DNA from: Cinnamomum chago
Taxonomy: Eukaryota > Streptophyta > Magnoliopsida > Laurales > Lauraceae
Direction of reading: 5' to 3'
Assembly (NCBI GenBank): GCA_038049695.1
Contig: CP142459.1
Span: forward strand, 71,542,501-71,606,500
Length of the DNA stretch: 64,000 nt
This document shows, in pieces, positions 10,641-22,110 of the stretch. A program made the translations under genes and the position numbers. Every line of letters begins with the position of its first letter. Position 1 is the stretch's first letter. The notes under the pieces are model-generated. The model saw only the letters and a list, made by a program, of their open reading frames with translations, was not told where the DNA came from and made no database searches.

Positions 10641-11973
10641 AAATTCAGGGCTTACTAGTTGATGGCCCATGTAGACTGGAGGGGTCAATGCAACTGCAAG
10701 TAATATTAGCAGAGATCTATGGAGGGGGCCAACAATGTGCAGCTTGGTTGACCTATTAAAACAAGTGGGCACTATAGAGCTACAAAATTTTGACAACTGT
10801 ATGTTTTATTATAGAAAAAGGTAAATCAACACAACCAAAATAAGACATAAAAGGGTGATTTCAAAATCCCTCTTAAGTTTGTTTCAATCAAATGAATTAA
10901 CACAACATTTTGGCCCAAAGTGGTCTCTTTTCCTTTTCCTCTCTCTCTCATTCAAATCAATCATAAGTGCTCAATGCACTGGTGCCACAGTGGTTAGGTC
11001 AGTGACCTAGTTCCCTACAGAGGCAGTAAGCCGAAAAAAATAAAATAAATAAATAAATCACAAGTAGCAATATGTTAGACACGAGTAGGAACATTCACCA
11101 CATTTCTCTCTGTCACAAGAGTGTGTCAAAGGATGAAGTCATGGTCGGTACCATCACTAGTGGTCATAATCCATTGATTTTGTGGATGTTTGACATTCTC
11201 ATTTTCAAGGTGTCAATTTTAAATAAATATCATATAAAGAGCGATCTCTCCTTAAATAAAGAGATCAAATTGGAATTTCCCGAGCAATTACCTCCAAAAG
11301 TTAGCAAATCAAAATACCAACAAAAAAGGGAATACATGAAAACTGAAAACACGGAAACTAAATAAAGAGGAATTTTGAAATCACACTTTTAATGCTTATT
11401 TTTATTTTTGTTTCAAATTTATAATTAATCTGGAGGCCCTTTTCTTTCAAAATATTTTGCAAAGGTGGTGGAAGAAAAGAGAAGATCTTCTTGGTGTTTG
11501 TTTTATTGGTTTTATTTATAGTTTCTATGGTTTTTTTTTTTTTTTTTTTTTTTTAATAAGTGGGTTGGAACTTGGAAGGGCCTAACTATCGGTTTTACTG
11601 AAATGAAATTATGATTTAATTAATCATTCATTTGAATTGACCCTCATTTGGAAGAAGTCACAAAGAGGAAAAATTAAAACGTTCTGGACAATTTTATTAA
11701 GCAAATTTAAGTTCAAATCATTCAAGTTATTAAACATCCCATTGGTACAACAATGGACGAACCAGATCCACGTAGAGCAACATTCTAGTCATCACGCTAA
11801 AATACATGAACCTGATTACCTTGAGAAAAAACATAACATACATTTCACACACACACACATACTATATATGTCTGATGAACACTGCACGAAAAATGCAGAT
11901 AATTGGATTCATGTGAGCTAGGGAGGTACACGTACTCCAAATTAGCTGGAAGAACTTACTATGAACATCTTCA
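10641..11973. other. Intergenic region between the ACINUS-like gene and the SDR pseudogene
   Basis: No supported gene. It includes a possible SINE-like tail near 10978-11060 (GGTGCCACAGTGGTTAGG followed by an A-rich (AAAT)n end), a T-run at about 11530-11553 and a short CA repeat near 11848. Small open frames (11072-11365, 11637-11921) have no recognisable domain. Confidence 0.35.
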
Positions 11974-12394
11974 CTATTTTAATTTCAAACTGATAATGGC
12001 ATCTCTAAGAAATATTGGAAGGTGATAAAGAAACCCTGAGATCATGGAAAAACGGCCATAGGAGAACCATGTTGGTGGGCTTTCCTTCAGTACATTTTCC
12101 ACCGTCTTCTTTGCAAAGTCTTCTGCTGGAGTCGCATTTGGGTTCACTGAGAACTTGGCTCTGGCGCGAATCAGGTGCTCAAATGGCTTATATAGCTTCC
12201 ACTCAGGCAGCTTACTATAACTAGCTACTGATTTGTTTCCTATGTTTGTTTTAATTGCACCAGGAACCACAGTCATAACATCAATGCCTGGGTAAGAGCA
12301 TTTCATAATAAAAAGACATATCCAGTTTTTTTTATTGGTATATGATATATCTACCAATTCCCTATTTGACTTTATTTTATATATGAGACTAGCT

Positions 12395-12728
12395 CTCCTA
12401 AACTCAAGCTTAAGATAAGGTAAGCTCAAGTGTGTGGTGGGGCCCACTTGGAGACCCGTATGGAGATGGAGATGAGGGGGATTTCAAGGACTCCCTGCGA
12501 TCTTCCTCTCTACAAAAAATCAGTCACAACCGTGATTTTTATCATCTCTATATAGGCCCAAAACTTTAATGGTCAATAGTTCATTCAGATCGAATTTGAC
12601 CGAAAGTTAGTGGACATGTACAATTTAGAGGGGTCATTTGTTTGGTTCATTTGGATGGACCAAAGATGGGCCCCACAAGCATGAGCTTACGAAATTTTCT
12701 TTTAATCTTGAGCTTAAGAAAGCCTTGC
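12395..12728. mobile_element. MITE-like inverted-repeat element in the last SDR intron
   Basis: The left side reads CTCAAGCTTAAGATAAGG, then GTAAGCTCAAGTGTGTGG and GGGGCCCA. The right side, on the opposite strand, reads CTTAAGCTCAAGATTAAAAG, then CGTAAGCTCATGC and GTGGGGCCCA. The two arms are an imperfect inverted repeat about 40-50 bp long around a roughly 230-bp centre. It sits exactly where the missing LEL-PF codons of the SDR would be expected. Exact ends and target duplication are uncertain. Confidence 0.55.
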
Positions 12729-13786
12729 TCTGTATATACATACAAAGTGGCATTTCCCCATGGGTCAAAAACTAGAAAGTGGGTAATGGATAATAACACA
12801 TATCTTAACAGAAACTGTATTGATAAAAAAAATATATATATACTTTATACCTCAAGCTATCTGTCAAGGCATGAAGAGCAGCTTTAGATGCAGCCTAGGC
12901 ACCTATCCATGGTCCAGGTGCCAAAACAGAGACACTTCCAACATTGACTATCTTTCCCTTCCTCCTAGTTGCCATGTGAGGAACAACTGCTTGGATCAAC
13001 CTCATGGGACCTTTTACCCATAATAATAATAATAAAAAAACATAAACAGAGCAACCATAAGTAACTCTAATTAGCAATATATGCTTCACAAAACACAAAT
13101 TCAAAACAGGATAACACAAAATATAAAACCTGTCCCTGCCAAGAAATATCATTATCACAACATCTAAAACTCACTAAATTCTAAAAAAAACCCTTGACTT
13201 TGAGATTATTTTAAAACACGCCTCTAAATGGGTCCCCCCTTCCTCTTCCCTTCGCCCTTTTCCTCGTCCTTTTGAGCTACCATTTTTCTTGCATTGGTTG
13301 AAGAGACTAGAACACCAAATTTCTTTCCAAGATATTAAGGATATAGAAGAATTAACTTCTTCTAACCTCTTGAAATTGTGTTTAAGAGAGAGGACAAAAT
13401 TCCTTGCCCTAATCAAAGTTTTTTCTTTTTTCGAAAATTGTTTGAAAGCTAAGGGGGTTTCTGAAAATTTAAAGGACGGTGCGTTTTCTTTTCTTTTAAA
13501 AATATAACCCACAGGGGTTTCTAGAAAAGTCCGGAACATCAAGCCAAAAAGCTGATTCAGACCTGCAACCAAACGAGTCCCGATGCCATGAGTGTCCCAC
13601 ACACTTACCCTGAGTGGGATGTGGGCCCACCTGTTAAAAATCACCATCATTCAAATAGTTACCTTTCAAGAGGCAAGTCTTAAAACTTTACTTTTAACTG
13701 CAGTTGGTTCTACTATGAGAGGATATAACTATTGACAATGTAATTAATGAATCTTATGCAGTAATTACATTATTATATGCTACAAT

Positions 13787-14075
13787 TCAATACCCCTTAC
13801 ACATTTAATTTCTAAATTCATGACTAAAAGTCATTAAACGTCACCAGAGCCGTTTGACTGTGTGGTACAATTTTTTTTTCTTTTTCTGCCTTGGATCCCA
13901 TAATATTATGGATTTTTAAAAATCCATAATGCCAGGGGATCTACATGTTAAAAGTTGAAAAACTACTTGGATACCATGATATTATGGGATCCAAGGTCAA
14001 ATGACTCTGGAGATATTTAGTGATTTTTAGTTATGAATTTGAAAATTGAATGTCTAAATGTCATTGAATGGTAAA
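13787..14075. mobile_element. MITE with nested inverted repeats in SDR intron 1
   Basis: Outer arms of roughly 80-95 bp (about 13787-13866 and 13977-14072) are imperfect reverse complements (for example CATGACTAAAAGTCATTAAA against TTTAGTGATTTTTAGTTATG). Inside them a tighter pair, CCTTGGATCCCATAATATTA and TGATATTATGGGATCCAAGG, encloses a short self-complementary centre (GGATTTTTAAAAATCC). There is no ORF. It is a typical non-autonomous foldback. Confidence 0.75.
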
Positions 14076-14747
14076 ATCTCCTATATTAAATGAAACCAAC
14101 TTCTATTAAAGTAAAATTTAAAAATATATCGACCAAAAGGATAGTACTCATTTTCACCTGTGTGAACTATGAATAAGTAGGACATCCCATTCAGGCATTC
14201 ACAGATAAACAAACCCACACAACAAATTATTCTCCAAAACTAGGATTTAAATCAAAGTTCATCATCATTACAATAAGGAAAAAAAAAATCATCAATTCAA
14301 TTTAAAAGAGAAGAAGGAGAAGAAAACCAAAATGAGGAGTTGTTATACCATAGACATTGGTATTGAAAGGAATCTCAACCTCAGACATTGGAATCTCCAC
14401 TACAGGCCCAACACAGTGCACCCCTGCATTGTTAACCAGTATATCAATCCTCCCAAACCTCTCCAGAACATTTCTCACTGCTCCCTCTATGCTCTCTTGC
14501 GACCCCACGTCCAGCTCTTGCAGAAAGATCCGAGTGTCATCCTCAAGGCTTCTCATGGACTTCAGAGATCTTGTCGTCGCGACTACCGAGCACTTCTCCG
14601 AAGCGAAGGCCCGGGCGAGAGCGCTGCCTATGCCGCCGTCGGAGCAGCCTGTGGTCAAGACGACCGGTTTGTCGGAAACTGCCATTAAAACTGTGTAAAT
14701 GATGTAAAGATGAAGTTTTGTTTTTGGTGGAAGAAGAAGGTGGAGAG

Positions 14748-14770
14748 GAATGATATAAATAGAGAGAGGG
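14748..14770 (-). promoter_or_regulatory. TATA-like box upstream of the SDR start
   Basis: On the minus strand CTCTCTATTTATATCATTCC lies about 70 bp upstream of the ATG at 14685. Its position and sequence fit a TATA box for the SDR gene. Nothing else marks the start site. Confidence 0.45.
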
Positions 14771-16829
14771 GATTGGATCTGGGACTTTCTGTCGTCTTGC
14801 GTCGCTCTTCTGTTTATTTATTCGTTAGTGAGGGAGATGGTTCGAGACGACATGTTCGAACGCATGGGATGAGATGATGCCTACGTCGGTTCTTATCTTG
14901 TCAGGATGAACGAAGTGTTTGTGTTCACATTGACTGTCGGTGGTATGAGTCTGGGCAAGTCTGGAGCCTTCTAAAACCTTTCATCATTAAAATGACAAAA
15001 TAAAAAGGAAGCAAGGTTTATTGGATGTTAATGAATAGAGAATTTCTAAATGCACCCACTTCCATTGTTGAGCACATCCACATTAATTTTTTTTCTTTTT
15101 TTATCAAAATACTCATATGTGAAATTCCGACTGTTTCATTGACTTTATTTATGCACGGATACACTCATCAAACGTACACGAATCTGTGTATCGGTGCATA
15201 ATGCGAACATATTTTTTTGTTTTGGGATTCCATTTAAGAGAGAAGAGGAGAAAGAAGTGGAGAATAGGAAAATGAAGAGAAAATAGGAGAGAGAGGAAAA
15301 AGGAGAAAGAAGAGTGAAGAGGAGAAGGGGCAGACGACAAACTAAAGAAGAAGGAAGTGGAGAAGAGGAAAAGGAGAAAGAAGAGGGAAGAGGAAAATGA
15401 GCAGTTCTGAAAAAAATCGCGAGTGGGCTCAATAAAAAGGGGTAACTCATATTTTTAATGTGGTGAGCTCATAATGTGGGTGGGCTTAGCAAATGAAGTA
15501 GGTGCATTTAGAATTTCAGTATGATAACTAGGGTTACTCGGTTGGTTGCCAACAGGGATTAATCTGTGGACATGATGCTTTTCCCACGCCCTGCGCCTTG
15601 CTGCTTAGGGATTAATCTATGGACATGATGCTTTTCCAGCGCGCGCGTGTGCCTGTGTGGACTCCCTTAATTTCCCTATGGGTGTAAGAGCTCTATTGGG
15701 TCTTAACTCCCTTGATTGAGGTGCCAAGGAAAAAGAAAAAAAAAACAATTTAATCAAAACACATAAGGGCCTTGTTTTATGGCATTGAATGCATAGAATT
15801 GTAGGAGTGGTTACAAATAAAGAACCAAAAGGTGAACATCCAAAAATAACCATTAGATTATTTTCCTTTCATAGAATCATAGTAATTTAATACCAAGGAA
15901 AGTCAAAGGTCCAATCTACATCTCTATCTTATATGTTTCACATATGACATCTTTAATAATTTTTTGGGAGGGCTAATTTCACTATGAATTCTTATCTTTT
16001 TAATTTTGATGTACTTTTGGCGAACAAATAGGCCCACAATAAAATTTTAAAATAAAAGCTTTATTAATTCTAAAATAGACTTTCCATCAATGTACAGTAA
16101 CTTATAGCTGAGGAAGATGATTCTATGCTTTAGCTCCAGCTCTGCTCAGTCACGTTGTTATCAATGGTCTTTGAGAATTATATTTTTATAGATGAGTAGA
16201 CCATGAATTGCTGCTAACATTCCATCGAACTAGTGGGCCCAACAAACTCTGCAAGTGTTTACTGGCATAATGTCAAAGCCATAGAGGATCTAAATCTCTT
16301 TGAACTATATTACATATTGTGGCATTAGTGGAAAGTGGCGAAAATTAACCATTAAAATGTATATTGCATTGTGTGCACTTTTGTCTAACTAATAGTAGAG
16401 CCAGCCAACCCTCTATATATGTAAATGGTGCCCTCTGAAAATCTTAAACTGCCCAAAATAGTAGTTTAGGTTCTCATGTGTTAGCTAGGAATGGCCCTGC
16501 CATCAATTGTGATTAAAGTTAAAAACTTAGAGGGGGTAGATCAGGCTATTTCATTCACAATACATATATAAGTGGATACTTGATAGTATGTTTGAGTGGT
16601 TTAGATTTAGAGGTTGGCCATGTTGTTGGGTCTGAAGGGGTGCCTGTTATTAGCATTTAAATCTAATTGAAGACCTTTTTTTTTCTTCATTTTATACATA
16701 GTGAAATGCTCTAGGCAATAATAAAAAAGGGGAATGTTTAAAACCACAGACCCTTTCTTGCAGTTTCACGTGTAGAGTGTTCCTTTCTAATTGTTCATAT
16801 TAAGCATCCATAAGTTTCCATGGATTTTG

Positions 16830-16868
<39 letters not shown>
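14771..16868. other. Intergenic region between the two SDR copies, left part
   Basis: No gene is supported. It holds a purine-rich stretch (15236-15400, GAGAAGGA-type, producing artefactual Ser/Leu-rich frames on the minus strand), a 31-bp direct repeat at 15554-15584 and 15607-15637, AT-rich filler, and an (AT)n tract at 16835-16868. Confidence 0.6.
15554..15637. repeat. 31-bp direct repeat, period 53
   Basis: The sequence beginning AGGGATTAATCTGTGGACAT is repeated 53 bp downstream with one mismatch (CTGTGG versus CTATGG). The copies are 15554-15584 and 15607-15637. Confidence 0.9.
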
Positions 16869-16870
<2 letters not shown>

Positions 16871-17041
16871 GGAATGTTCATATGCATCTATCCCTCACCA
16901 TAGGGTGAGGGATGCTTCCATAAATGGGGGGTTTCAAGTACACCTTATGTACTTGAAATCCCCCTTTTGTACTTGAAACCCCCCATTTAAGGAAGCATCC
17001 CTCACCCTATGGTGAGGGATAGATGCATATGAATATTCCCC
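16869..17041. mobile_element. Foldback MITE inside an (AT)n tract
   Basis: Nearly the whole 173-bp element folds on itself. The left arm starts GGGGAATGTTCATATGCATC; the right arm read on the other strand starts GGGGAATATTCATATGCATC. The arms carry CCCTCACCATAGGGTGAGGG, which is itself nearly palindromic, and continue through AAATGGGGGGTTTCAAGTAC. The element is flanked on both sides by TA dinucleotide runs (16835-16868 and 17042-17061), consistent with insertion at TA. A diverged relative is at 27427-27548. Confidence 0.9.
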
Positions 17042-17061
17042 ATATATATATATATATATAT

Positions 17062-17396
17062 TATCTTTGAGAATCCTATGAACATAGAGATTTTCACCTC
17101 TGCAGCTTTGAATATATTTTCAATTGTCACTACGTAGTTTTGTAAATCTCCTCAATATCATCGAAGAATTGAATTCATAACTCCATTTAGTATTATATTG
17201 TAGTTTCTCTATCTTCACCAAATGCTGGCCAATATTTTATCAGCGACTAAAGAATACTTTACTTTGTTTATACTATTTCGAGATGCTCATGATCTGATTT
17301 CAGTTGTAAAAAAAAGATTATCTCCAAGATGCCCGCCACAATCTGAGTTTTTGAGGAGAATTGTATCCACGTGTGTTAGCCTTTTGACCGACACAA

Positions 17397-17429
<33 letters not shown>

Positions 17430-17750
17430 TTCAGTAATCACCTACATGAAGTATGTGTAACGATGATCAAGCCTTATCACCACATGAAATAGACATTTTT
17501 TTTAAAAAGTTTTTTGGATCCATATGCGCTCTCATATTTTGAGCAAACTTGACTCACTCGAGCAAACTTGATACAGGTACATACATTAGTGGTAAGTGAA
17601 AATTTGGCCAATCGAACGGACCGAGTGGATTTTGGAATTTTCACATAAATTTGGAGTACTTCTTGTAAGTATGAGTACTCTTTCAATTAGTTTTGAATTT
17701 AAACCTCCATGGGTGATAATTATGGGGACCATGCAATACACACATTAAAT
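17062..17750. other. AT-rich intergenic stretch
   Basis: No gene or recognisable repeat beyond an A-run followed by (TA)n at about 17394-17429. The boundary with the left LTR-like copy is not sharp. Confidence 0.5.
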
Positions 17751-18932
17751 ATAAATGTAATGTCCATCGAGAATAACACGTGCGTTTTGGAAACCAATGG
17801 TTACATCCAAACGGTTGGTTTAGATTGAGACATAATTGAGTAGAGTTATATATGAGTAGTAAGATCTCTCATTATATCGTATTTCACATTATTGCGTCCC
17901 GATCTAGTGAGATTGGTACTATAGTTATTCTCTTTTCTTGTTATGAAGAGAATTATTGAAATGAATTGAATTGATCATTAGAAATACATTAACCCTTAAG
18001 TTTGACAATACCTAACTACTGTACTAGAACTCTAAATGAGTTCAATGAATTGATAAATGAAATAAATGACTAATCCTGCTGCAGCAGATGGATTTGGGGG
18101 CGTTCCGGAGCTCCGTGGTGATACTAGTTGTCCCTGGCCTGGATACTAGTAAGTCTCACATAATCCGATCATATCTATGGGTATTGATTGATGCCTTCTG
18201 TTTGGAAGATGAATCCTTCCTTGAGGGAAGATGGTAAATGAAATGAATGAATGAAAATTATGATAGTGATTATCTTGTGAGTGTCTATTGATCAACTCTT
18301 AAGTTTACCTATTGTCATTTTAGGAATTATCTAGACTTGTCTAGAATGGTAATTGTTACCAAATGGATTTAATAAATTCAGTATATGTGTATTAACATGT
18401 GCTATTACAAGATTTGTTTATACATTGTTGAACCGTCGTGTTCATTAGTGTTGTTGATGGCATTACATGCCCGATTGCCGCTATCGGTGTAGCAGCGCCC
18501 CCAGCGCCAGCGAATGAGACCGCTCCGGTTCATCCAGGAGGACTAATTGAATGGAATAGACGAAATACCATTTGATATGAGTATTCGAGTGCGAAAAAGG
18601 AATTATAACATTTTGAGAAACGTTTTGAAAGGTCATTTTGTACATTCATTTTTGGAATGTAAGTAATTGTTATTGTCTGGTGTTGGATATGCACCGATTG
18701 ATAAACGATGATGGAAATGATACATGTATAAGAACTTGTTTTTGTATACATGTAAATTCGTAAAATGATATTGTCAATTATAGATATTTCCGTAAAGTTT
18801 GTGTATTTGTCAAGTTTATTGGGAATGATATCCCTTGTGTATCCCGTTTTAACTTTGGTTAATTCGGGGTTTACGGGAGTAAGTATGGAGCCACGGCCCG
18901 GGGTTATCGTAATTCGGGCCCGGGTCGTGACA
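17750..18932 (-). mobile_element. LTR-like element, truncated copy, inverted relative to the copy at 19147
   Basis: Read on the minus strand it begins TGTCACGACCCGGGCCCGAA at 18932 and follows the plus-strand element that starts at 19147 through many shared blocks. Examples are the block around CCAGGGACAACTAG, the block around GGATTCATCTTCC, and AAGAATAACACG-type sequence near 17770. Similarity fades left of about 17750, so the distal part (over 1 kb in the other copy) is missing or too diverged to see. It directly abuts the SDR fragment at 18933. Confidence 0.8.
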
Positions 18933-19070
18933 GAAGAGCAGCTTTAGATGCAGCTTAGGCACCTATCCATGGCCCAGGGACCAAAACAGAGACACTTCCA
19001 ATATTGATAATCTTTCCCTTCCGCCTAGTTGCCATGTGAGGGACAACGGCTTGGATCAACCTCATGGGAC
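18933..19070 (-). pseudogene. Second SDR copy: exon-2 fragment with stop at the catalytic Tyr
   Basis: The minus strand translates as [37 protein letters not shown], stop, AASKAAL. It is nearly identical to exon 2 of the SDR at 11974-14685. The acceptor context GGTAAAG|GTCCC is kept. The codon for the YxxxK tyrosine is TAA here, whereas the first copy has TAG. The exon is cut at 18932 by an LTR-like element before the HALTD part. Its N-terminal exon lies beyond another LTR insertion at 21941-22110. No C-terminal exon was found. Confidence 0.9.
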
Positions 19071-19146
19071 CTTTACCAATAGAAAAAAAAAATTTAAAAG
19101 CAAAGCAACCATAAGTAACTGAATTCTCAATAATGGAATGGACAAC

Positions 19147-21641
19147 TGTCACGACCCGGGCCCGAATTACGATAACCCAGGGCCGTGAGTCCATACTTAC
19201 TCCCGTGAACTCTGAATTAACCGAAGTTAAAACGGAATCAACAAGGGATAACATCTTCAATAATCCTGTCAAATACACAATATTGCGGAAACACATATAT
19301 TTGACAATATCAAATTTCGATTTACATGTATACAAAAGAATAAGGTCCTTATACATGTATCATTCCTATCATTTTCTTGTCAATCGGTGTATACCAAAAA
19401 CACCATACAATAACAATTAATTACATCTCAAAATGGTTAACAAAATAACTTCTCAAAACATTTTTCAAAATATTATAGTTCTTTCGCGCACTCAAATACC
19501 CATATCAAATGGTATTCCAACCGTGCCATTCGTTCAGTCCGCCTGGAAGAACCGGAGCGGTCTCCTCCGCTGGCGCCAGGGGCGCTGCTGCATCGGCAGT
19601 GGCAAACGGGCCTGTGATGTTATCAATAACACTAATGAACACGACGGTTCAACAATGTATAAACAGATCTTGCAATAGCACATGTTAATACATATACTGA
19701 ATTCATTAAATCCATTTGGTAACAATTACCATTCTAGACAAATCTAGATAATTCCTACAATGACAATAGGTAAACATAAGAGTTGATCAATAGACATTCA
19801 CAAGATAATCACTATCATAATTCTCATTCATTTCATTTCATTTACCATCTTCTCTCAAAGGAAGGATTCATCTTCCGAATGGAAGGTATCAATCAATATC
19901 CATAGATATGATCGGAATATGTGAGACTTACTAGTGTCAGGGCCAGGGACAACTAGCATCACCACGGAGCTTCGGAACTCCCCCAAATCCATCTACTGCA
20001 GTAGGATTATTCATTTCATTGTTACCTTTAGTAACTGTTCATTAATGAATTAATTCATTTATTGTATTGTTCAGTTCAGCTCAGTAACGAACTTAAGGAA
20101 TTACTAAGTAGTGTCAGACTCGGAAATCGCACCATAGCTATTAACTCTATCCAAGTTCATAATCAAATTCCTAAACCAAACAAATGGGTGAAACGTTTGT
20201 TATTTAATGTACGTGTTATTCTTGATGAACATCACTTTGATAGTAGTTTGTACATTCAAATAACCGATGCATGTTTAGATAACACATTTAAAGAATTAAT
20301 ACTTAATTCGTTACCATTCTTTTCCTTTAATTTCCTTAATCTTGATAATCTTAGATTAGGGCATAATTAGTTCTAACACTAATTTATAGACCACTAAGAC
20401 TCATAGAAAACGTAATTGGTTCCAAAATGGACCGATTTCAACCTTCGGTCCGATCGATCGGTCTGAAATCATGTCCCAGTTATGGACTGTCTGATCAATT
20501 GGTCTGTATGTCCAATTGATCGGACCGAAAAACCTTTCAGTTAAATGACAGTCCGATCGATCGGACCTGGGACGAGTTGCAGGTCCGAAACTTGATTTTT
20601 CTCTCCCCTTTCCTTTCTCCATTCATTTCATCCACAACCTGCATTAAACATTGGAACCTCCTATTCTCTCCTCATACACCATTCATCCACAACAATACTT
20701 CTAATCATTCATTACCCATCTTAATCATTCATATACAATTCCATAATCTCATGGAAATTTACAAGAATCCATGAAAACTCTATGCATTTCTACAATGATT
20801 AACACTAATCACAAGAAATGTTTATACTTACCTTTCTTGAAGTCTAGTTAACTCAAAGCCCTTTGTTTTGCTTGCTTTGAGATGAAAACCCCCAAATGAA
20901 ACTCTAACTCTATGAAAACACAAAATACACAAATCTATAAGCCATTTGTGCTAGAAATCATGCCTAAGCACTCCTTATGACTTGTAAACTCATTAAAAAC
21001 TCCAAGTACTTACTTGTAGTTCAACTAGAGGAGCCTCTAGCTTTAATGAAGAGAGATTTGCACTTCCTCTCCAATGAACCAAAAGGGATGGTGAAGAAGA
21101 TGAAGATGGTGAAGCTAGCACCCCTTTAATCATACATACAAGCTCCCTTCTTGATGCTTGATAAGGAAAATGGAAGAAGATGAGAGGAATGAGTCTAGGG
21201 TTTGGTTGAAATGAGGAAATGATTCATTCCATTCTAATATAAGACCCTCTTACACAAAAACCACCTCTTAATAAGTCAAATTACATTTTGAGTCAAATGA
21301 AGTCTTATTTGGTCCATTTGAGGTCAAATGGAGTCTCGTCTATTATGAAAGTTAACGTACTACCCGAGATATACGCGTTGGTATCAAGGATTTTCGTATT
21401 TGACGAAATACGTGAAAACTCGTATTTACAGAAAAGTCCTTAGCCTACCTTGTTTGAGTCTAAACTCACTTGAACCAATTCAATTTCATCTTAGTTCATT
21501 CTATTATGCTTAATGCATCATTTGAGACTAATTTCTCTCTCTTTGGTCATTAACCTTCATTAATACGATTATTCATGCTTAATGAGCATTAATCCCAATT
21601 AATTAGCTTTAATCGTGATTAGTTTGGGTCGGGGTGTAACA
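19147..21641 (+). mobile_element. 2.5-kb LTR-type element (solo LTR candidate) inserted in the second SDR copy
   Basis: It starts TGTCACGACCCGGGCCCGAA and ends GGGTCGGGGTGTAACA, the usual form of plant gypsy LTR termini (TGTCACGACCC to GTGTGACA). Flanks are ACAAC (19142-19146) and ACAGC (21642-21646), a 5-bp duplication with one mismatch. There is no coding domain, primer-binding site or second direct LTR, so a large solo LTR is the simplest reading. It interrupts the intron between the SDR exon fragments. It carries a set of symmetric palindromes at 20448-20567. Confidence 0.75.
20448..20567. repeat. Four spaced palindromic motifs inside the LTR
   Basis: GTCCGATCGATCGGTC (20448), GTCTGATCAATTGGTC (20489), GTCCAATTGATCGGAC (20510) and GTCCGATCGATCGGAC (20551). 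The last is a perfect 16-base palindrome. Start spacings are 41, 21 and 41 bp, which is itself symmetric. The truncated left copy lacks this region. Confidence 0.85.
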
Positions 21642-21940
21642 ACAGCATGCACATAAAGATCTACAAATGGAAACATTACTACTTTAATGGAGAATGAGCA
21701 TTTCAAATCATACAATGGACAAAGCTTTTAACAATCTTGCAATGAGAAAAGATGCTACAAAACCCAGAATAATTTCTAGAGCATCAAACCAAATTTTGAT
21801 TCAAGCCAACAAACTAAAACTCTTCACAAAACAACAACTGTTTTCTCAAAACCAGGACCTGAACAGAGTTGATCGATTAGAGAAGAAACTTACCAAAAAA
21901 CACAAGAAACGAAAATTCAATTAAAGAATAAGAAGAAAAC

Positions 21941-22110
21941 CAAATGAAGAGTACTTATACCATAGACATTTGTATTGAATGCATTCTCGACCTCAGACAG
22001 TGGAATCTCCACGACGGGGCGGACGCAATGCACCCCTGCATTGTTTACCAGTATATCAATCTTTCCAAATCTCTTGAGAACATTTCTCACCGCTCTCTTC
22101 AGATGCCACA
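21941..22110 (-). pseudogene. Second SDR copy: exon-1 fragment
   Basis: The minus strand reads [45 protein letters not shown], close to the first copy. The donor after NVYG is altered in sequence context but a GTATAAG-like motif is present. Upstream, CTGGATGTGGCATCTGAAG still encodes LDVASEE in another frame, so a small deletion before AVRN caused a frameshift. The Rossmann-fold start (TGxxxGIG) is absent. Together with 18933-19070 this is a dead duplicate, split by a 2.5-kb LTR-type insertion. Confidence 0.9.

Larger units (their letters stand above)
11974..14685 (-). pseudogene. Short-chain dehydrogenase/reductase, AYR1-like (1-acyl-DHAP reductase type), probable pseudogene
   Basis: Exon 1 is 14349-14685: [20 protein letters not shown] with the Rossmann TGxxxGIG motif, [18 protein letters not shown] and FNTNVYG. 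Exon 2 is 12851-13010: [35 protein letters not shown], stop, AASKAALHALTDSL. The last exon is 11974-12287: IDVMTVVPGAIKTNIGNKS through KLYKPFE to a TAG stop. Families of this type use NADPH to reduce 1-acyl-DHAP or related carbonyls at membranes. The codon for the catalytic Tyr of YxxxK is TAG (12892-12894 region); the Lys four residues on is intact. Exon 2 ends in phase 2, whereas the last exon as delimited needs phase 1, and the expected LEL-PF piece was not found; a small inverted-repeat element lies in that intron. The fold is otherwise well kept, so inactivation looks recent. A base error at the stop cannot be excluded. Confidence 0.8.

Noticed and set aside
12395-12430. Minus-strand LKLEFRRAS, resembling the missing LEL-PF part of the SDR
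   Set aside because: The same bases form the terminal inverted repeat of a MITE-like element and recur at 12700-12728, and no acceptor puts them in the right phase.
15145-15450. Ser/Phe/Leu-rich 101-codon minus-strand frame
   Set aside because: Produced by a purine-rich simple-sequence stretch (GAGAAGGA-like) with no complex protein sequence.
18933-22110. Second SDR locus as a functional gene with a very large intron
   Set aside because: In-frame stop, frameshift before AVRN, missing Rossmann start and missing C-terminal exon make it a pseudogene.
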